From: CAMLHP01 sp035712285
GTDB lineage: Bacteria > Gemmatimonadota > Gemmatimonadetes > Gemmatimonadales > GWC2-71-9
Direction of reading: 5' to 3'
DNA length: 64,000 bases
NCBI GenBank assembly: GCA_035712285.1
Contig: DASTBA010000044.1
Location: forward strand, 1-64,000
Shown: positions 7,386 to 15,666 of the stretch, piece by piece
Position numbering within the stretch: the first letter of the stretch is position 1
How the letters are laid out: every line of letters starts with the position of its first letter
Translations under genes and position numbers: made by a program
The notes under the pieces: model-generated
Told to the model about the DNA's origin: nothing
The model's database searches: none
The model's input: the letters and a program-made list of their open reading frames with translations, nothing else

Positions 7386-7868
7386 GTGACTCGACCGACT
7401 GCTCCCGATGCCGATCAGAGGCACTCCGTCGCCCGCAATCCGAAGGCGACCCACGACTACCATGTGCTGGACACGTGGGAGGCGGGGCTGGTGCTGACCG
7501 GGACCGAGGTGAAGTCGCTGCGCGCGGGCAAGGCGTCCATCAAGGAGGCCTGGGCGCGCCTCAAGAACGGCGAGGTCTTCCTGGAAGGGATGAACATCAC
7601 CCCCTATGAGCAGGGCAACCGCTGGAACCACCAGCCGGTCCATTCCCGGAAGCTGCTGCTGCACCGCAAGGAGATCGAGCGGCTCATCGGCGCGGTGGAG
7701 CAGCAGGGGCTTGCGCTGGTGCCGCTCGAGGTCTATTTCCGCCGCGGGAAGGCCAAGGTGAAACTGGCGCTCGGCCGCGGCAAGAAGCTGCATGACAAGC
7801 GCGAGACGCTGAAGCGGCGGGAGGCGGACCGCGAGGCCCGCCGCGCCATCGCCGGGAGGTCCCGATGA
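7386..7868 (+). CDS. smpB: SsrA-binding protein SmpB
   Basis: Binds tmRNA and brings it to stalled ribosomes in trans-translation. The 160-residue protein has the family signature: NPKATHDYHVLDTWEAG, LTGTEVKSLRAGKASIKEA, a WNHQPVHSRKLLLHRKEI segment, and a basic C-terminal tail (KKLHDKRETLKRR) that enters the decoding centre. The GTG start at 7386 is preceded by GAGGAGGA at 7368-7375, a spacing slightly long but acceptable. The stop is shared with the next start in an ATGA overlap. No tmRNA gene is visible in the window. Confidence 0.95.
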   Translation: MTRPTAPDADQRHSVARNPKATHDYHVLDTWEAGLVLTGTEVKSLRAGKASIKEAWARLKNGEVFLEGMNITPYEQGNRWNHQPVHSRKLLLHRKEIERLIGAVEQQGLALVPLEVYFRRGKAKVKLALGRGKKLHDKRETLKRREADREARRAIAGRSR

Positions 7869-9100
7869 TCGGTGGAGTGCTGCTGGCCCTGGGCCTGGCC
7901 GCGACCGCGCCGGCGAGCATCACGCTCGCCACGCCATCGGGTGAACTGGTGCTGCCGGTCCGGAGTGACGACCGCGGCGCCCCGGTACTCTACGCGTCGC
8001 CGGTCGTGCTGGCGCTGCGCGGCACCATCAAGGTGTCGGGGGCCTGGGCCGATGTGACGCTGTCCGGCCAGCCGCTCCGGCTCCTCATCGGCGCGCCGTT
8101 CTATGTCCGGAACAGCCACGTGCAGCCGATGGCCGGGCGTGTGGTGCTGCTCCGGGACACGCTCTACGTACCGCTCGCCTTCGTGGCCGAGGAGCTTCCA
8201 CGCCTCTTTTCCGAACGGTTCCGGTGGGACGCCGCCAACGCGCGGCTCGTGGAGACCGGCTGGAAGCCGCAGCCGGACGCCGCCGGGGATGGCACGGTGG
8301 TCATGAACGCCGTGCCGGGGGCGCGATATACCGGGCCGCGCCTGGCCAACGGCCTCCGCCCCGGCCACCTGATCACCGTGGACGCCGGGCATGGTGGGGA
8401 TGACCCGGGCAACCCGGGGCTGTTCTTCCCGGGCGGCTTGAAGGAAAAGGATGTCACGCTGCAGGTGGCCCTGCTGCTGCGCGACGAGCTCCGGAACGAG
8501 GGGATCCAGGTCCGGATGACCCGGACCACCGACGTCCGCCCCAACCTCTTCAAGCGGGCGCCCATGTGCGGCTCGGACTGCGACCTGTTCGTGAGTCTGC
8601 ACGTGGATGCGCTGGACCCGAAACGGGCTCCCAACTACCGGAATGTCTCGGGCTTCTCGACCCTGATCATCGGCGAGGAGAACACGGAAGATGCCTCGCG
8701 CGTGGCCCGCATGGAGAACGAGGCGGTGCGCTACGAATCGGCCGCGGACCAGGCGGCTGCGGGAGGCCTGGCCTTCATGCTGCGCGACCTGCAGATGAAC
8801 GAATACCTGCGGGAGTCGGCCCGCGCCGGGGCCCTGATCCAGGAGGAACTCGGCCAGGTGCACTCCGGCGTGAACCGCGGGGTCATCCAGTACAACAACC
8901 TGGCGGTGCTCAACACCGCCCGCCGTCCGGCGGTGCTGGTGGAGATGGGCTACAGCACCAACCGGTCGGATGCCGCCCTCCTGACCTCGCCGGCGTCCCA
9001 GCGGCGGCTGGCGCATGCCATCGCCGAAGCACTGGTCCAGTACCTTCGCGAATACGAGCGACGTACCGGGGACACCGCACCGGGAGACAGCACACCGTGA
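7865..9100 (+). CDS. N-acetylmuramoyl-L-alanine amidase, Amidase_3 type
   Basis: A 411-residue exported peptidoglycan hydrolase that cuts the bond between muramic acid and L-alanine. A short hydrophobic N terminus (LLALGLAATAPAS) looks like a signal peptide. Residues 20-140 resemble a copper-amine-oxidase-like beta domain (VVLLRDTLYVPLAFVAEELP). The zinc catalytic domain follows: VDAGHGGDDPGN (H near 176), a conserved E in GGLKEKD, SLHVDA and the late VEMGY glutamate. All four expected ligand or catalytic positions are present. It begins inside the smpB stop codon (ATGA), so it is translationally coupled to smpB. Confidence 0.88.
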   Translation: MIGGVLLALGLAATAPASITLATPSGELVLPVRSDDRGAPVLYASPVVLALRGTIKVSGAWADVTLSGQPLRLLIGAPFYVRNSHVQPMAGRVVLLRDTLYVPLAFVAEELPRLFSERFRWDAANARLVETGWKPQPDAAGDGTVVMNAVPGARYTGPRLANGLRPGHLITVDAGHGGDDPGNPGLFFPGGLKEKDVTLQVALLLRDELRNEGIQVRMTRTTDVRPNLFKRAPMCGSDCDLFVSLHVDALDPKRAPNYRNVSGFSTLIIGEENTEDASRVARMENEAVRYESAADQAAAGGLAFMLRDLQMNEYLRESARAGALIQEELGQVHSGVNRGVIQYNNLAVLNTARRPAVLVEMGYSTNRSDAALLTSPASQRRLAHAIAEALVQYLREYERRTGDTAPGDSTP

Positions 9101-10494
9101 GACGGCTGGCCCTGGTCTCGCTGCTGCTCTGCGGCGGATGCGTGTACTACAACGGGATGTACAACGCCCGGAAGTACACCCACGAGGCCGAGAAGGCCGA
9201 GCGCGAGGGACGCACGCTGGATGCGAGCACCGCCTGGGGCCAGGTGACGGTCAAGGCGGAGACCCTGCTCGCCCGGCACCCGGCGAGCCGGTACGCTCCC
9301 GCGGCCCGGGTGCTGATGGGACGCGCCTACGCCAGGCTCGGCGACTGCACCAGCGCCCGGACGGCGCTGGAGCCGGGGCTCGCGATGATCCGGGACTCGG
9401 TGCTGCTGCTGGAGGGGCAGCTCGCGCTGGCGCGCTGTTATGTCAAGCTGGATGAGCCGGCCCGTGCCATCGGGATGTATCGCCAGGTGCTGGCGCACGC
9501 TCCCGACACCCTGCAGGCCGTGCTGCAACCGGAGCTGATCCGGGCCGTTCGCTTCTCGGGTGACTACGAGCGCGGCCTCGAGCTGGTGGATACCACCGCG
9601 CCCGGCCTGGCGGGAGAACGCATGGCACTCCTGGCCGGCGCCGGGCACTTTGCCGAAGCGCAGCGTCTGGCCGACTCGCTGGCGATCGCCGGCGACACGC
9701 TTGCCCCGTGGGATTCCACCGCGGCGGCCGCCGGGCGCCGGGATCCCCGATCGGCGTCGCGCATCGTGGACGCGATGCTCCGCATCAACGGCACACCGGC
9801 CGACCGCCGGGCGCGGTGGCTCCTCGCAGACGGCGAACGCCTCGCCCCGGTGGATACCAGCGCGGCCATGGCCCGGTACCGGGCTGCGATCGAAACCCGC
9901 CCGCCCGAGGATGTCCGTTCGCGGGCGCGGCTGGCCATGCTGCGACTCGGCCTTTCGCACGCGGCCACACCCGGCCAGCTCGATTCCTTTGTCCCCGAGC
10001 TTCAGCAGGAAGCCGACGCATCGAGTCTCGCTTCGGACGCATCGGTCCTGCTGGCCGCGGTGCAGGAGATCCTGGAAGTCCGGGATTCGGTATCGGCTGC
10101 CACGCCACGCGGAGATCTTCGGACATTTCTGGCCGGCGAATCGGCCCGGGATGTTCTGCGCGCGCCGTTCCTGGCGCGTGCGGTCCTGGTTTCCGTGGCG
10201 GATCGCTGGCCGGCCTCGCCCTATGCCGCCAAGGCACTGCTCGCGGCCCACCTCCTGGCGCCGGAGGATACCGCACTCATGGTGCGGATCGATTCCGTAT
10301 ATGGGGCAAGCCCCTACGTCCTGGCTATGCAGGGCGACGACGTACCGGAACTCCGCGCGCTGGAGGATTCCCTCGGCGCCTTTGCCCGGTCCGAGGTCCG
10401 GCCCGCCACCCGCGGGCGCCGTCCGCCGGCCGCCGCACCGGGCACCTCACGCAAGGTGACCACTCCCGGTCAGCGCGCACCGGAGCTCCGGTGA
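9097..10494 (+). CDS. Putative TPR-rich lipoprotein
   Basis: A 465-residue lipoprotein. The GTG at 9097 gives MRRLALVSLLLCGGC, with the lipid-bearing cysteine at position 15, followed by VYYNGMYNARKYTHEAEKA. Alpha-helical repeats with TPR spacing follow (paired Ala/Leu-rich helices such as ARVLMGRAYARLGDC and ALARCYVKLDEPARAIGMYR). The C-terminal 40 residues are Pro/Arg-rich. Function is not known; TPR lipoproteins of this kind usually act as periplasmic scaffolds. It overlaps the amidase upstream and pyrD downstream by 4 bases each, which suggests co-production with the amidase and possibly a cell-wall role. Confidence 0.75.
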   Translation: MRRLALVSLLLCGGCVYYNGMYNARKYTHEAEKAEREGRTLDASTAWGQVTVKAETLLARHPASRYAPAARVLMGRAYARLGDCTSARTALEPGLAMIRDSVLLLEGQLALARCYVKLDEPARAIGMYRQVLAHAPDTLQAVLQPELIRAVRFSGDYERGLELVDTTAPGLAGERMALLAGAGHFAEAQRLADSLAIAGDTLAPWDSTAAAAGRRDPRSASRIVDAMLRINGTPADRRARWLLADGERLAPVDTSAAMARYRAAIETRPPEDVRSRARLAMLRLGLSHAATPGQLDSFVPELQQEADASSLASDASVLLAAVQEILEVRDSVSAATPRGDLRTFLAGESARDVLRAPFLARAVLVSVADRWPASPYAAKALLAAHLLAPEDTALMVRIDSVYGASPYVLAMQGDDVPELRALEDSLGAFARSEVRPATRGRRPPAAAPGTSRKVTTPGQRAPELR

Positions 10495-11357
10495 CGGTCC
10501 CGCTCGCGCGGGAACTCTTCGGCGTCACTTTCCAGAATCCCATTTTCCTCGCCGCGGGCACCGCCGCCTACGGGCTGGAGCTCGCGGGGACGATGGATCT
10601 CGAACGCCTCGGCGGCATCGTCTGCAAGGCGGTCTCGCTCGAACCGCGTGCCGGGAATCCTCCGCCCCGCGTGGCGGAGGCGGCCGGTGGCATGCTCAAC
10701 TCGGTCGGCCTCGCAAATCCGGGGCTTCGCACCGTCGCTGCGCGGGAATTGCCGGCGGTGTGCGCCGCCCTTCGGCGTTGCCGTGTCCTCGTCAACGTGG
10801 TCGGCTTCGAGGTCGCGGAGTACGCTGCGGTGGTGCGCGGGCTCGAGCCGGTGGCGGGGCTCGCCGGATATGAACTCAACCTCTCCTGCCCCAACACCAG
10901 CGCCGGCGGCCTGGAATTCGGGGCAGATGCCGTTGCCGTTACCGCCGTCGTCCGCCAGGTGCGGGCCGAGACGCGGCGTGGCGTGAGCGTCAAGCTCTCG
11001 CCGGCGCTGCCGGACGTGGCGGCCATCGCCCAGGCGGCGGCTGATGCAGGGGCCGACGCCATCTCGGTCGTCAATACCCTGCCGGGCACCGCCTACGGCG
11101 ATGACGCGATGACGCCCCGGCTGGGGCAGGGGTATGGTGGGATCAGCGGCCCGGCGCTGCTCCCGGCGGGGTTGCTGGCGGTGCAGCGCGTGCGGCAGCG
11201 CACGGGACTCCCGGTGATGGCCACCGGGGGCGTCCGAAGTGCCGGCGATGTTCGCCAGTATCTGTCGGCTGGCGCCACGCTCGTGGGAATCGGTACGGCG
11301 GCCATGGCCGATCCGCACCTGCCCGGGCGCATCGTCACGGCACTGGAGGCGGCGTGA
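10491..11357 (+). CDS. pyrD: Dihydroorotate dehydrogenase, class 1
   Basis: FMN enzyme of the fourth step of pyrimidine synthesis, oxidising dihydroorotate to orotate. The 288-residue TIM barrel starts FGVTFQNPIFLAAGT and contains NLSCPNT, whose cysteine C133 marks class 1 (class 2 enzymes use serine). FMN-binding residues appear in VNTLPGTAYG and ATGGVRSAGD. The length and the STSAGG-like loop fit class 1B, which uses NAD through a PyrK subunit; no pyrK is in the window. Start and stop are both in GTGA overlaps with the neighbours. Confidence 0.92.
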   Translation: MTVPLARELFGVTFQNPIFLAAGTAAYGLELAGTMDLERLGGIVCKAVSLEPRAGNPPPRVAEAAGGMLNSVGLANPGLRTVAARELPAVCAALRRCRVLVNVVGFEVAEYAAVVRGLEPVAGLAGYELNLSCPNTSAGGLEFGADAVAVTAVVRQVRAETRRGVSVKLSPALPDVAAIAQAAADAGADAISVVNTLPGTAYGDDAMTPRLGQGYGGISGPALLPAGLLAVQRVRQRTGLPVMATGGVRSAGDVRQYLSAGATLVGIGTAAMADPHLPGRIVTALEAA

Positions 11358-12040
11358 GCGAGGTGATCCTGGCCCTGGATGTGGCCACCGCCGAAAGCGC
11401 CGAGGCAATGCTGGACCGGATCCCCGAGGTGCGCTGGGTGAAGGTCGGCTCCATCCTGATGACGCGGGAAGGCGGCGGGCTCGTGCGGCGGCTGGCCGCG
11501 CGAGGGCTCCGCGTCTTTCTCGATCTCAAGTGGCACGACATTCCGAATACCGTGGCCGGCGCGGTATCCCAGGCCCGCGACCTCGGCGCCGCCATGGCCA
11601 CGGTACACGCCCTGGGTGGGCGGCGGATGCTGGAGGCGGCCGCGCGGGCGGCAGGGGACGGACTGCAACTCGTTGGCGTCACCGTGCTCACGTCGCACGA
11701 TGCATCCGGCTATGCGGAACTGGCGGGGCGGGAGGCCGTCAGCCTGGACGACGAAGCACGGCGCCTTGCGGTGATGGCACGGCAGTGCGGACTGGCCGGC
11801 GTGGTCTGCTCCCCGGCGGAGACGGCCTTGCTGCGCCAGGCCCTCGGGCCTGACGCGACGATCGTGGTACCGGGCATCCGGATGGGCACCGAGCGCACGG
11901 ACGATCAGAAACGGGTCGCGACCCCGGCGGCCGCGGCGCGGGCCGGCGCGACCCATCTCGTGGTGGGGAGGCCGGTACTGGAGGCAGCGGATCCATACCA
12001 GGCATTCGCCGAGATCACCCGACAGGTTCTTGCACCGTAG
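11354..12040 (+). CDS. pyrF: Orotidine 5'-phosphate decarboxylase
   Basis: Last step of UMP synthesis: removes CO2 from OMP. The 228-residue TIM-barrel protein has the catalytic array D57-x-K59-x-x-D62 in LDLKWHDIPNT and the phosphate-gripper IVVPGIRMG and GATHLVVGRPV segments. The GTG start sits in a GTGA overlap with pyrD, so the two pyrimidine genes are coupled. It is the last gene of the smpB-to-pyrF chain; no clear terminator follows. Confidence 0.95.
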   Translation: MSEVILALDVATAESAEAMLDRIPEVRWVKVGSILMTREGGGLVRRLAARGLRVFLDLKWHDIPNTVAGAVSQARDLGAAMATVHALGGRRMLEAAARAAGDGLQLVGVTVLTSHDASGYAELAGREAVSLDDEARRLAVMARQCGLAGVVCSPAETALLRQALGPDATIVVPGIRMGTERTDDQKRVATPAAAARAGATHLVVGRPVLEAADPYQAFAEITRQVLAP

Positions 12041-12067
12041 TTGCCCTGATGCATCACTCTGCACCGA

Positions 12068-12095
12068 TTGACAAGACTGCGCCGCTGCCCATCTT
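12068..12095 (+). promoter_or_regulatory. Possible promoter for the STAS-like gene
   Basis: A perfect -35, TTGACA (12068-12073), stands in the 61-base gap after pyrF. The best -10 at a normal distance is CATCTT (12090-12095, 16-base spacer), which matches only moderately. If used, the transcript would start at or next to the ATG at 12102. Confidence 0.35.
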
Positions 12096-12101
12096 GGGCT
12101 C

Positions 12102-12485
12102 ATGGTCACGTACGAATATGCACTCGATGCAGGTTACATCCTGATTCGTCGGGCCGGGGCGGACGCACCGGCCGAGATCGAAGTGCTGCTTCATGAACTG
12201 GCCCGCGACGCGATCCTGACCCCGGGCGCCCGGCTCCTCATCGATGTGCGGGAATCTGCCCACCCCTGGACCGTCCGGCAGCTGGACGCCGTCGTGCCGG
12301 CTTTTCGCCTTCTGGCAGGGCGGGGTGTGAGCGCCATCGCCATTGTCGCGGATGCCGACGTGGCGTACGGCATGGCTCGGATTCTTGCGGTGCACCTGGA
12401 TACTCACGGTCTCGAGGCGCGCGTGTTCCGTGCGCTCGAGCCCGCCGAGCAATGGCTGGAACAGACCGGAACCTCGAAGCCCTGA
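12102..12485 (+). CDS. STAS/SEC14-like (SpoIIAA-like) small protein
   Basis: A 127-residue protein with no membrane segment. Its pattern, beta strands alternating with helices (YILIRRAG, RLLIDVRESAHPW, ISAIAIVADADVAYGMARI, EARVFRALEPAEQWLEQ), resembles the SpoIIAA-like/STAS-SEC14 proteins, small domains often involved in lipid or protein binding. The match is by overall shape and the terminal A-xx-WL motif, not by a catalytic signature. Its last 34 bases overlap the next gene. Function unknown. Confidence 0.6.
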   Translation: MVTYEYALDAGYILIRRAGADAPAEIEVLLHELARDAILTPGARLLIDVRESAHPWTVRQLDAVVPAFRLLAGRGVSAIAIVADADVAYGMARILAVHLDTHGLEARVFRALEPAEQWLEQTGTSKP

Positions 12486-12949
12486 ACGGGCCGGCGCTCG
12501 ACGTCACCTTTCAGGAGCGGCGCTGGCGATTCGTGGTGCGTCCCGCTCCTGGCACGGCCCTCGGTGACGCCTGGCATCTCGAGGGGCCCGACGCGCAGTT
12601 CGTTCCCGCACGCCCCTATTTCGCCGACGAGCCCCGGGTCATTCTCGAGCAGCGTCTCCGCGACTGGCTGAGCGAATGGGTCTTCGTGAGCGCGGCGCGG
12701 ATCATTCGCGTCGGCTCGGTGGTGTGGACGGTGCGCCGGGAACGGCGCCGGGTGCAGCCCCCCGGCACCCTGGTCGTTGTGCCGAGGTCGCCGCCGGTCG
12801 CTCGCATCGTGTTCGACAGCAGCGACGGCCGGCATGCCGCCCTGACGGCGCTGATCGACGGCCTGAGCTTCGTGACCATGCCCGCCCGCCGGCTTCGGGA
12901 ACTGATCCGGCTCGCCCTCCGCGCGGCACGGGGAAGCCGGCGCCCGTGA
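12452..12949 (+). CDS. Hypothetical protein
   Basis: A 165-residue protein that I do not recognise. It contains WRFVVRPAPGTALGDAWHLEG and a basic middle (WTVRRERRRVQPP), then VARIVFDSSDGRHAALTALI and an Arg-rich end. No signal peptide or membrane span is evident. Third positions are G/C-rich as in its neighbours, which supports real coding. The ATG at 12452 lies 34 bases inside the preceding gene, so the pair is likely translated together. The next operon starts after a clear promoter, so this gene ends its transcription unit. Confidence 0.6.
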   Translation: MAGTDRNLEALNGPALDVTFQERRWRFVVRPAPGTALGDAWHLEGPDAQFVPARPYFADEPRVILEQRLRDWLSEWVFVSAARIIRVGSVVWTVRRERRRVQPPGTLVVVPRSPPVARIVFDSSDGRHAALTALIDGLSFVTMPARRLRELIRLALRAARGSRRP

Positions 12950-12989
12950 TCACGCCGGCCCCACTCCCAGCAGTCCCAACCCCCATCCC

Positions 12990-13018
12990 TTGCACGACTT
13001 CCGTCCCGTGGGTATAAT
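12990..13018 (+). promoter_or_regulatory. Strong sigma-70 promoter of the rpmJ-rplQ operon
   Basis: TTGCAC (12990-12995) and a perfect TATAAT (13013-13018) are 17 bases apart. The start site would be near 13025, about 35 bases before the rpmJ GTG, with GGAGAGGG at 13051-13058 as ribosome-binding site. It is the best promoter match I found in the window. Confidence 0.8.
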
Positions 13019-13059
13019 GCAAAGCTAGTCCATAAACGGTCCACGGTCCGGGAGAGGGT

Positions 13060-13176
13060 GTGAAGGTTCGTTCCAGCGTCAAGCCGATCTGCGAGCACTG
13101 CCGCGTCATCAGGCGCGCCGGCGTCGTGCGCATCATCTGCAAGCGCAATCCCAAGCACAAGCAGCGGCAGGGCTGA
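13060..13176 (+). CDS. rpmJ: Ribosomal protein L36
   Basis: Smallest protein of the large ribosomal subunit, 38 residues. It starts VKVRSSVKPICEHC and ends CKRNPKHKQRQG. The zinc ligands C11, C14, C27 and H33 are all present, so it is the zinc-binding (C+) form. The GTG at 13060 follows GGAGAGGG. It is followed after 3 bases by rpsM, the usual order in bacteria. Confidence 0.95.
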   Translation: MKVRSSVKPICEHCRVIRRAGVVRIICKRNPKHKQRQG

Positions 13177-13179
13177 CCC

Positions 13180-13560
13180 ATGGCACGTATCGCGGGCGTG
13201 GATCTTCCGCGCGAGAAGCGCGTCGAGATCGCCCTTACCTACATCTTCGGCATCGGCCGCCCCACCAGCACCCGGATCCTGACCGAGACCGGCGTCAATG
13301 CCGACACCCGCGTCCGGGACCTGTCGGATGCGGAAGTGGCGCGGCTCCGGCAGTACATCGAGCGCACCGTGAAGGTGGAAGGGGCGCTCCGCACCGAAGT
13401 CGCCATGAACGTCAAGCGCCTCATGGACATCGGCAGCTATCGCGGCATCCGGCACCGCCGGGGCCTGCCGGTCCGCGGGCAGCGCACCCATACCAATGCC
13501 CGGACCAAGAAGGGGCCGCGGCGCGCCATCGCAGGCAAGAAGAAGGTGACGAAGAAGTAA
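13180..13560 (+). CDS. rpsM: Ribosomal protein S13
   Basis: Head protein of the small subunit, contacting the P-site tRNA and 16S rRNA. The 126 residues begin MARIAGVDLPREKRVEIALT and include YIFGIGRPTS, IGSYRGIRHRRGLPVRGQRT and a basic tail ending in KKKVTKK. Length and motifs are normal. The ATG lies 3 bases after the rpmJ stop and the gene is followed by rpsK after a single base. Confidence 0.97.
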   Translation: MARIAGVDLPREKRVEIALTYIFGIGRPTSTRILTETGVNADTRVRDLSDAEVARLRQYIERTVKVEGALRTEVAMNVKRLMDIGSYRGIRHRRGLPVRGQRTHTNARTKKGPRRAIAGKKKVTKK

Positions 13561-13561
13561 T

Positions 13562-13960
13562 ATGACAGCACCAGCCAAGCCGACGACGGGCGGCAAGCGG
13601 GCCAAGCGCGTGGTCGAGAGCGAGGGTGTGGCCCACATCTCGGCGACGTTCAACAACGTCCTGATCACCATCACCGACATGCGCGGCAACGCCCTGTCCT
13701 GGGGCACCGCCGGCAAGGCCGGGTTCAAGGGCTCCAAGAAGAGCACGCCGTTCGCCGCCACCGTGGCCGCCGAAAATTGCGCGCGCGAGGCGGTGAACAT
13801 GGGCCTCCGCCGGGTGCATGTCCGGGTCCAGGGCCCGGGCAGCGGGCGGGAATCCGCCATTCAGGCGCTGGCCTCCGCCGGCCTCAAGGTGCTGTCCATC
13901 CGTGACGTGACGCCGATCCCGCACAACGGCTGCCGTCCTCCCAAGAAGCGGCGGGTCTGA
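13562..13960 (+). CDS. rpsK: Ribosomal protein S11
   Basis: Platform protein of the small subunit. The 132 residues contain SEGVAHISATFNNVLITITD, SWGTAGKAGFKGSKKSTPFA and the conserved end ISIRDVTPIPHNGCRPPKKRRV (seen here as LSIRDVTPIPHNGCRPPKK). The N-terminal 20 residues are basic and disordered, as usual. It lies between rpsM and rpsD in the standard alpha-operon order. Confidence 0.97.
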   Translation: MTAPAKPTTGGKRAKRVVESEGVAHISATFNNVLITITDMRGNALSWGTAGKAGFKGSKKSTPFAATVAAENCAREAVNMGLRRVHVRVQGPGSGRESAIQALASAGLKVLSIRDVTPIPHNGCRPPKKRRV

Positions 13961-13963
13961 GCC

Positions 13964-14605
13964 ATGGCGCGCTACGTCGAAGCGAACTGCAAGCTCTGCC
14001 GCCGCGAGGGCGTCAAGCTCTTCCTCAAGGGCGCCAAGTGCCTCACCGAGAAGTGTCCGGTGGAGCGGCGGCCGTATCCGTCGGGCCAGCATGGGCAGGG
14101 TGGCGGCGGCGGCCGCGGCCGGAAGACGTCGGAGTACGCCAAGCAGCTGCGCGAGAAGCAGAAGGTCAAGCGGATCTACGGCCTCACCGAGCGCCAGTTC
14201 CGGAACACCTTCGATCGCGCCACGCTCCAGCCGGGCGTCAAGGGCACCAACCTGCTCCTGGCGCTGGAGACCCGGCTCGACAACATCGCCTACCGCCTGG
14301 GCCTTGCGCCGAGCCGGAAGGCAGCCCGCCAGCTCATCCGGCACGGCCACGTCGAGGTGAACGGGGCGCGCGTGAACGTACCGTCGTACCGGGTGGCGGT
14401 GGGACAGGAAGTGCGCGTGGCGCCGGCCAGCCGCGAAATGGTGAGTGTGAAGATGGCGCAGGAGCTGGCCAGCCGCGGCCAGCCGGTGCGCTGGCTCTCG
14501 GTGGATTCGGACAATGCGGCTGGCCGTCTGTCGGAGCTCCCGACACGCGAGGCCATCCCCGTCAACGCCCAGGAACAGCTCATCGTCGAGCTGTACTCGA
14601 AGTGA
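13964..14605 (+). CDS. rpsD: Ribosomal protein S4, zinc-binding form
   Basis: Primary 16S rRNA binder of the small subunit; in several bacteria also the translational repressor of this operon. The 213-residue protein has four N-terminal cysteines, C9, C12, C26 and C31, so it is the zinc-binding (C+) form. A Gly-rich loop (GQGGGGGRGRKTSEY) follows, then the S4 RNA-binding domain (RLDNIAYRLGLAPSRKAARQ, then RHGHVEVNG). It ends in the typical ELYSK. It is followed 2 bases later by rpoA. Confidence 0.97.
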   Translation: MARYVEANCKLCRREGVKLFLKGAKCLTEKCPVERRPYPSGQHGQGGGGGRGRKTSEYAKQLREKQKVKRIYGLTERQFRNTFDRATLQPGVKGTNLLLALETRLDNIAYRLGLAPSRKAARQLIRHGHVEVNGARVNVPSYRVAVGQEVRVAPASREMVSVKMAQELASRGQPVRWLSVDSDNAAGRLSELPTREAIPVNAQEQLIVELYSK

Positions 14606-14607
14606 CC

Positions 14608-15666
14608 ATGAACATTGACCTGACCGGACTGGTTCGCCCGCAGCTGGTCGAGATGGCCAAGCGGGAAGACAATCCCAACGTGGCGGAGTTCCGCCTCCAG
14701 CCGCTCGAGCGAGGCTTCGGCCATACGCTGGGCAACGCCCTTCGGCGCATGCTGCTGTCGTCGCTGCGGGGCAGCGCCGTCTGGGGCTTCCGCATGGATG
14801 GCGTGGTGCATGAGCACGCCACGGTGCCGGGCGTCCTGGAGGACGTCCACCAGATCGTGCAGCGGCTCAAGGCCCTGACCCTGGTGCTGGCGGAAGACGT
14901 GGACGAGGCGGAGCTGCACATCAAGCGCGCCAGTGCCGGCCCGGTTTACGCCCGGGACATCCAGCAGAGCGGCAAGGTGACGATCGTGAATCCCGATCAC
15001 CTGCTCTTCACGGTGCAGGATGATCGCGAGATCAACATGGAGCTGCGGGTCAACAAGGGGCGGGGCTACGTCGAGGCCGAGCTGCACCCGGCCGACCGCT
15101 CGCAGCCGGTGGACCTGATCCGCATCGACGCCATCTACAACCCGGTCCGCCGGGCCAACTTCACCGTCGCGGAGACGCGCGTCGGCCAGCGCACCGACTA
15201 CGACCGCCTGGTGGTCTCGGTGGAAACCAACGGCACCATCTCGCCCGAGGATGCCATCGCCTACGCCGCGGCGCTGGCGCAGGAACACTTCCGCCACTTC
15301 GTCGAGTTCGGCCGGGTGCCGGAGGGACGGCCGGAGGCGGCCGCCACGGACGGCAGCGAGCTGTCGCTGGGCGCCCGGCTCGAGCAGCCGATTGACGATC
15401 TCGGGCTCACGGTGCGCACGCTCAATTCGCTCAAGAACAACGGCCTCCGCTCCCTGCGTGACCTGGCCGGCTCCACCGCCGAGGATCTCGACAAGGTCCG
15501 CAACGTGGGCGGCAAGGCGGTCCGCGAGATCGCCGATCTCCTGCACAAGCAGGGGCTCAACTTCGGCATGACCTTCGAGGATGCCGATGGCGAGATCCGG
15601 ATCGTGAACGAGGGCCAGACGCCGGAATCGGTGCTGGCGGCGCTCCAGGAAGGGGAAGGGGAGTAA
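14608..15666 (+). CDS. rpoA: RNA polymerase alpha subunit
   Basis: Assembly core of RNA polymerase and contact for UP elements and activators. The 352-residue protein has the N-terminal dimerisation domain (LERGFGHTLGNALRRMLLSS near residues 36-55, GRGYVEAE) and the C-terminal domain (DDLGLTVRTLNSLKNNGL, then VRNVGGKAVREI) with both helix-hairpin elements. The ATG at 14608 is chosen because the protein begins at the family position; the same frame stays open far upstream through rpsD, but that is a shadow. The stop overlaps the rplQ start by one base. Confidence 0.97.
   Translation: MNIDLTGLVRPQLVEMAKREDNPNVAEFRLQPLERGFGHTLGNALRRMLLSSLRGSAVWGFRMDGVVHEHATVPGVLEDVHQIVQRLKALTLVLAEDVDEAELHIKRASAGPVYARDIQQSGKVTIVNPDHLLFTVQDDREINMELRVNKGRGYVEAELHPADRSQPVDLIRIDAIYNPVRRANFTVAETRVGQRTDYDRLVVSVETNGTISPEDAIAYAAALAQEHFRHFVEFGRVPEGRPEAAATDGSELSLGARLEQPIDDLGLTVRTLNSLKNNGLRSLRDLAGSTAEDLDKVRNVGGKAVREIADLLHKQGLNFGMTFEDADGEIRIVNEGQTPESVLAALQEGEGE

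Noticed and set aside
14038..14607. Extension of rpoA upstream through rpsD in the same frame
   Set aside because: The extra 190 residues are out-of-frame rpsD sequence; RpoA begins at the ATG at 14608 with the family N terminus.
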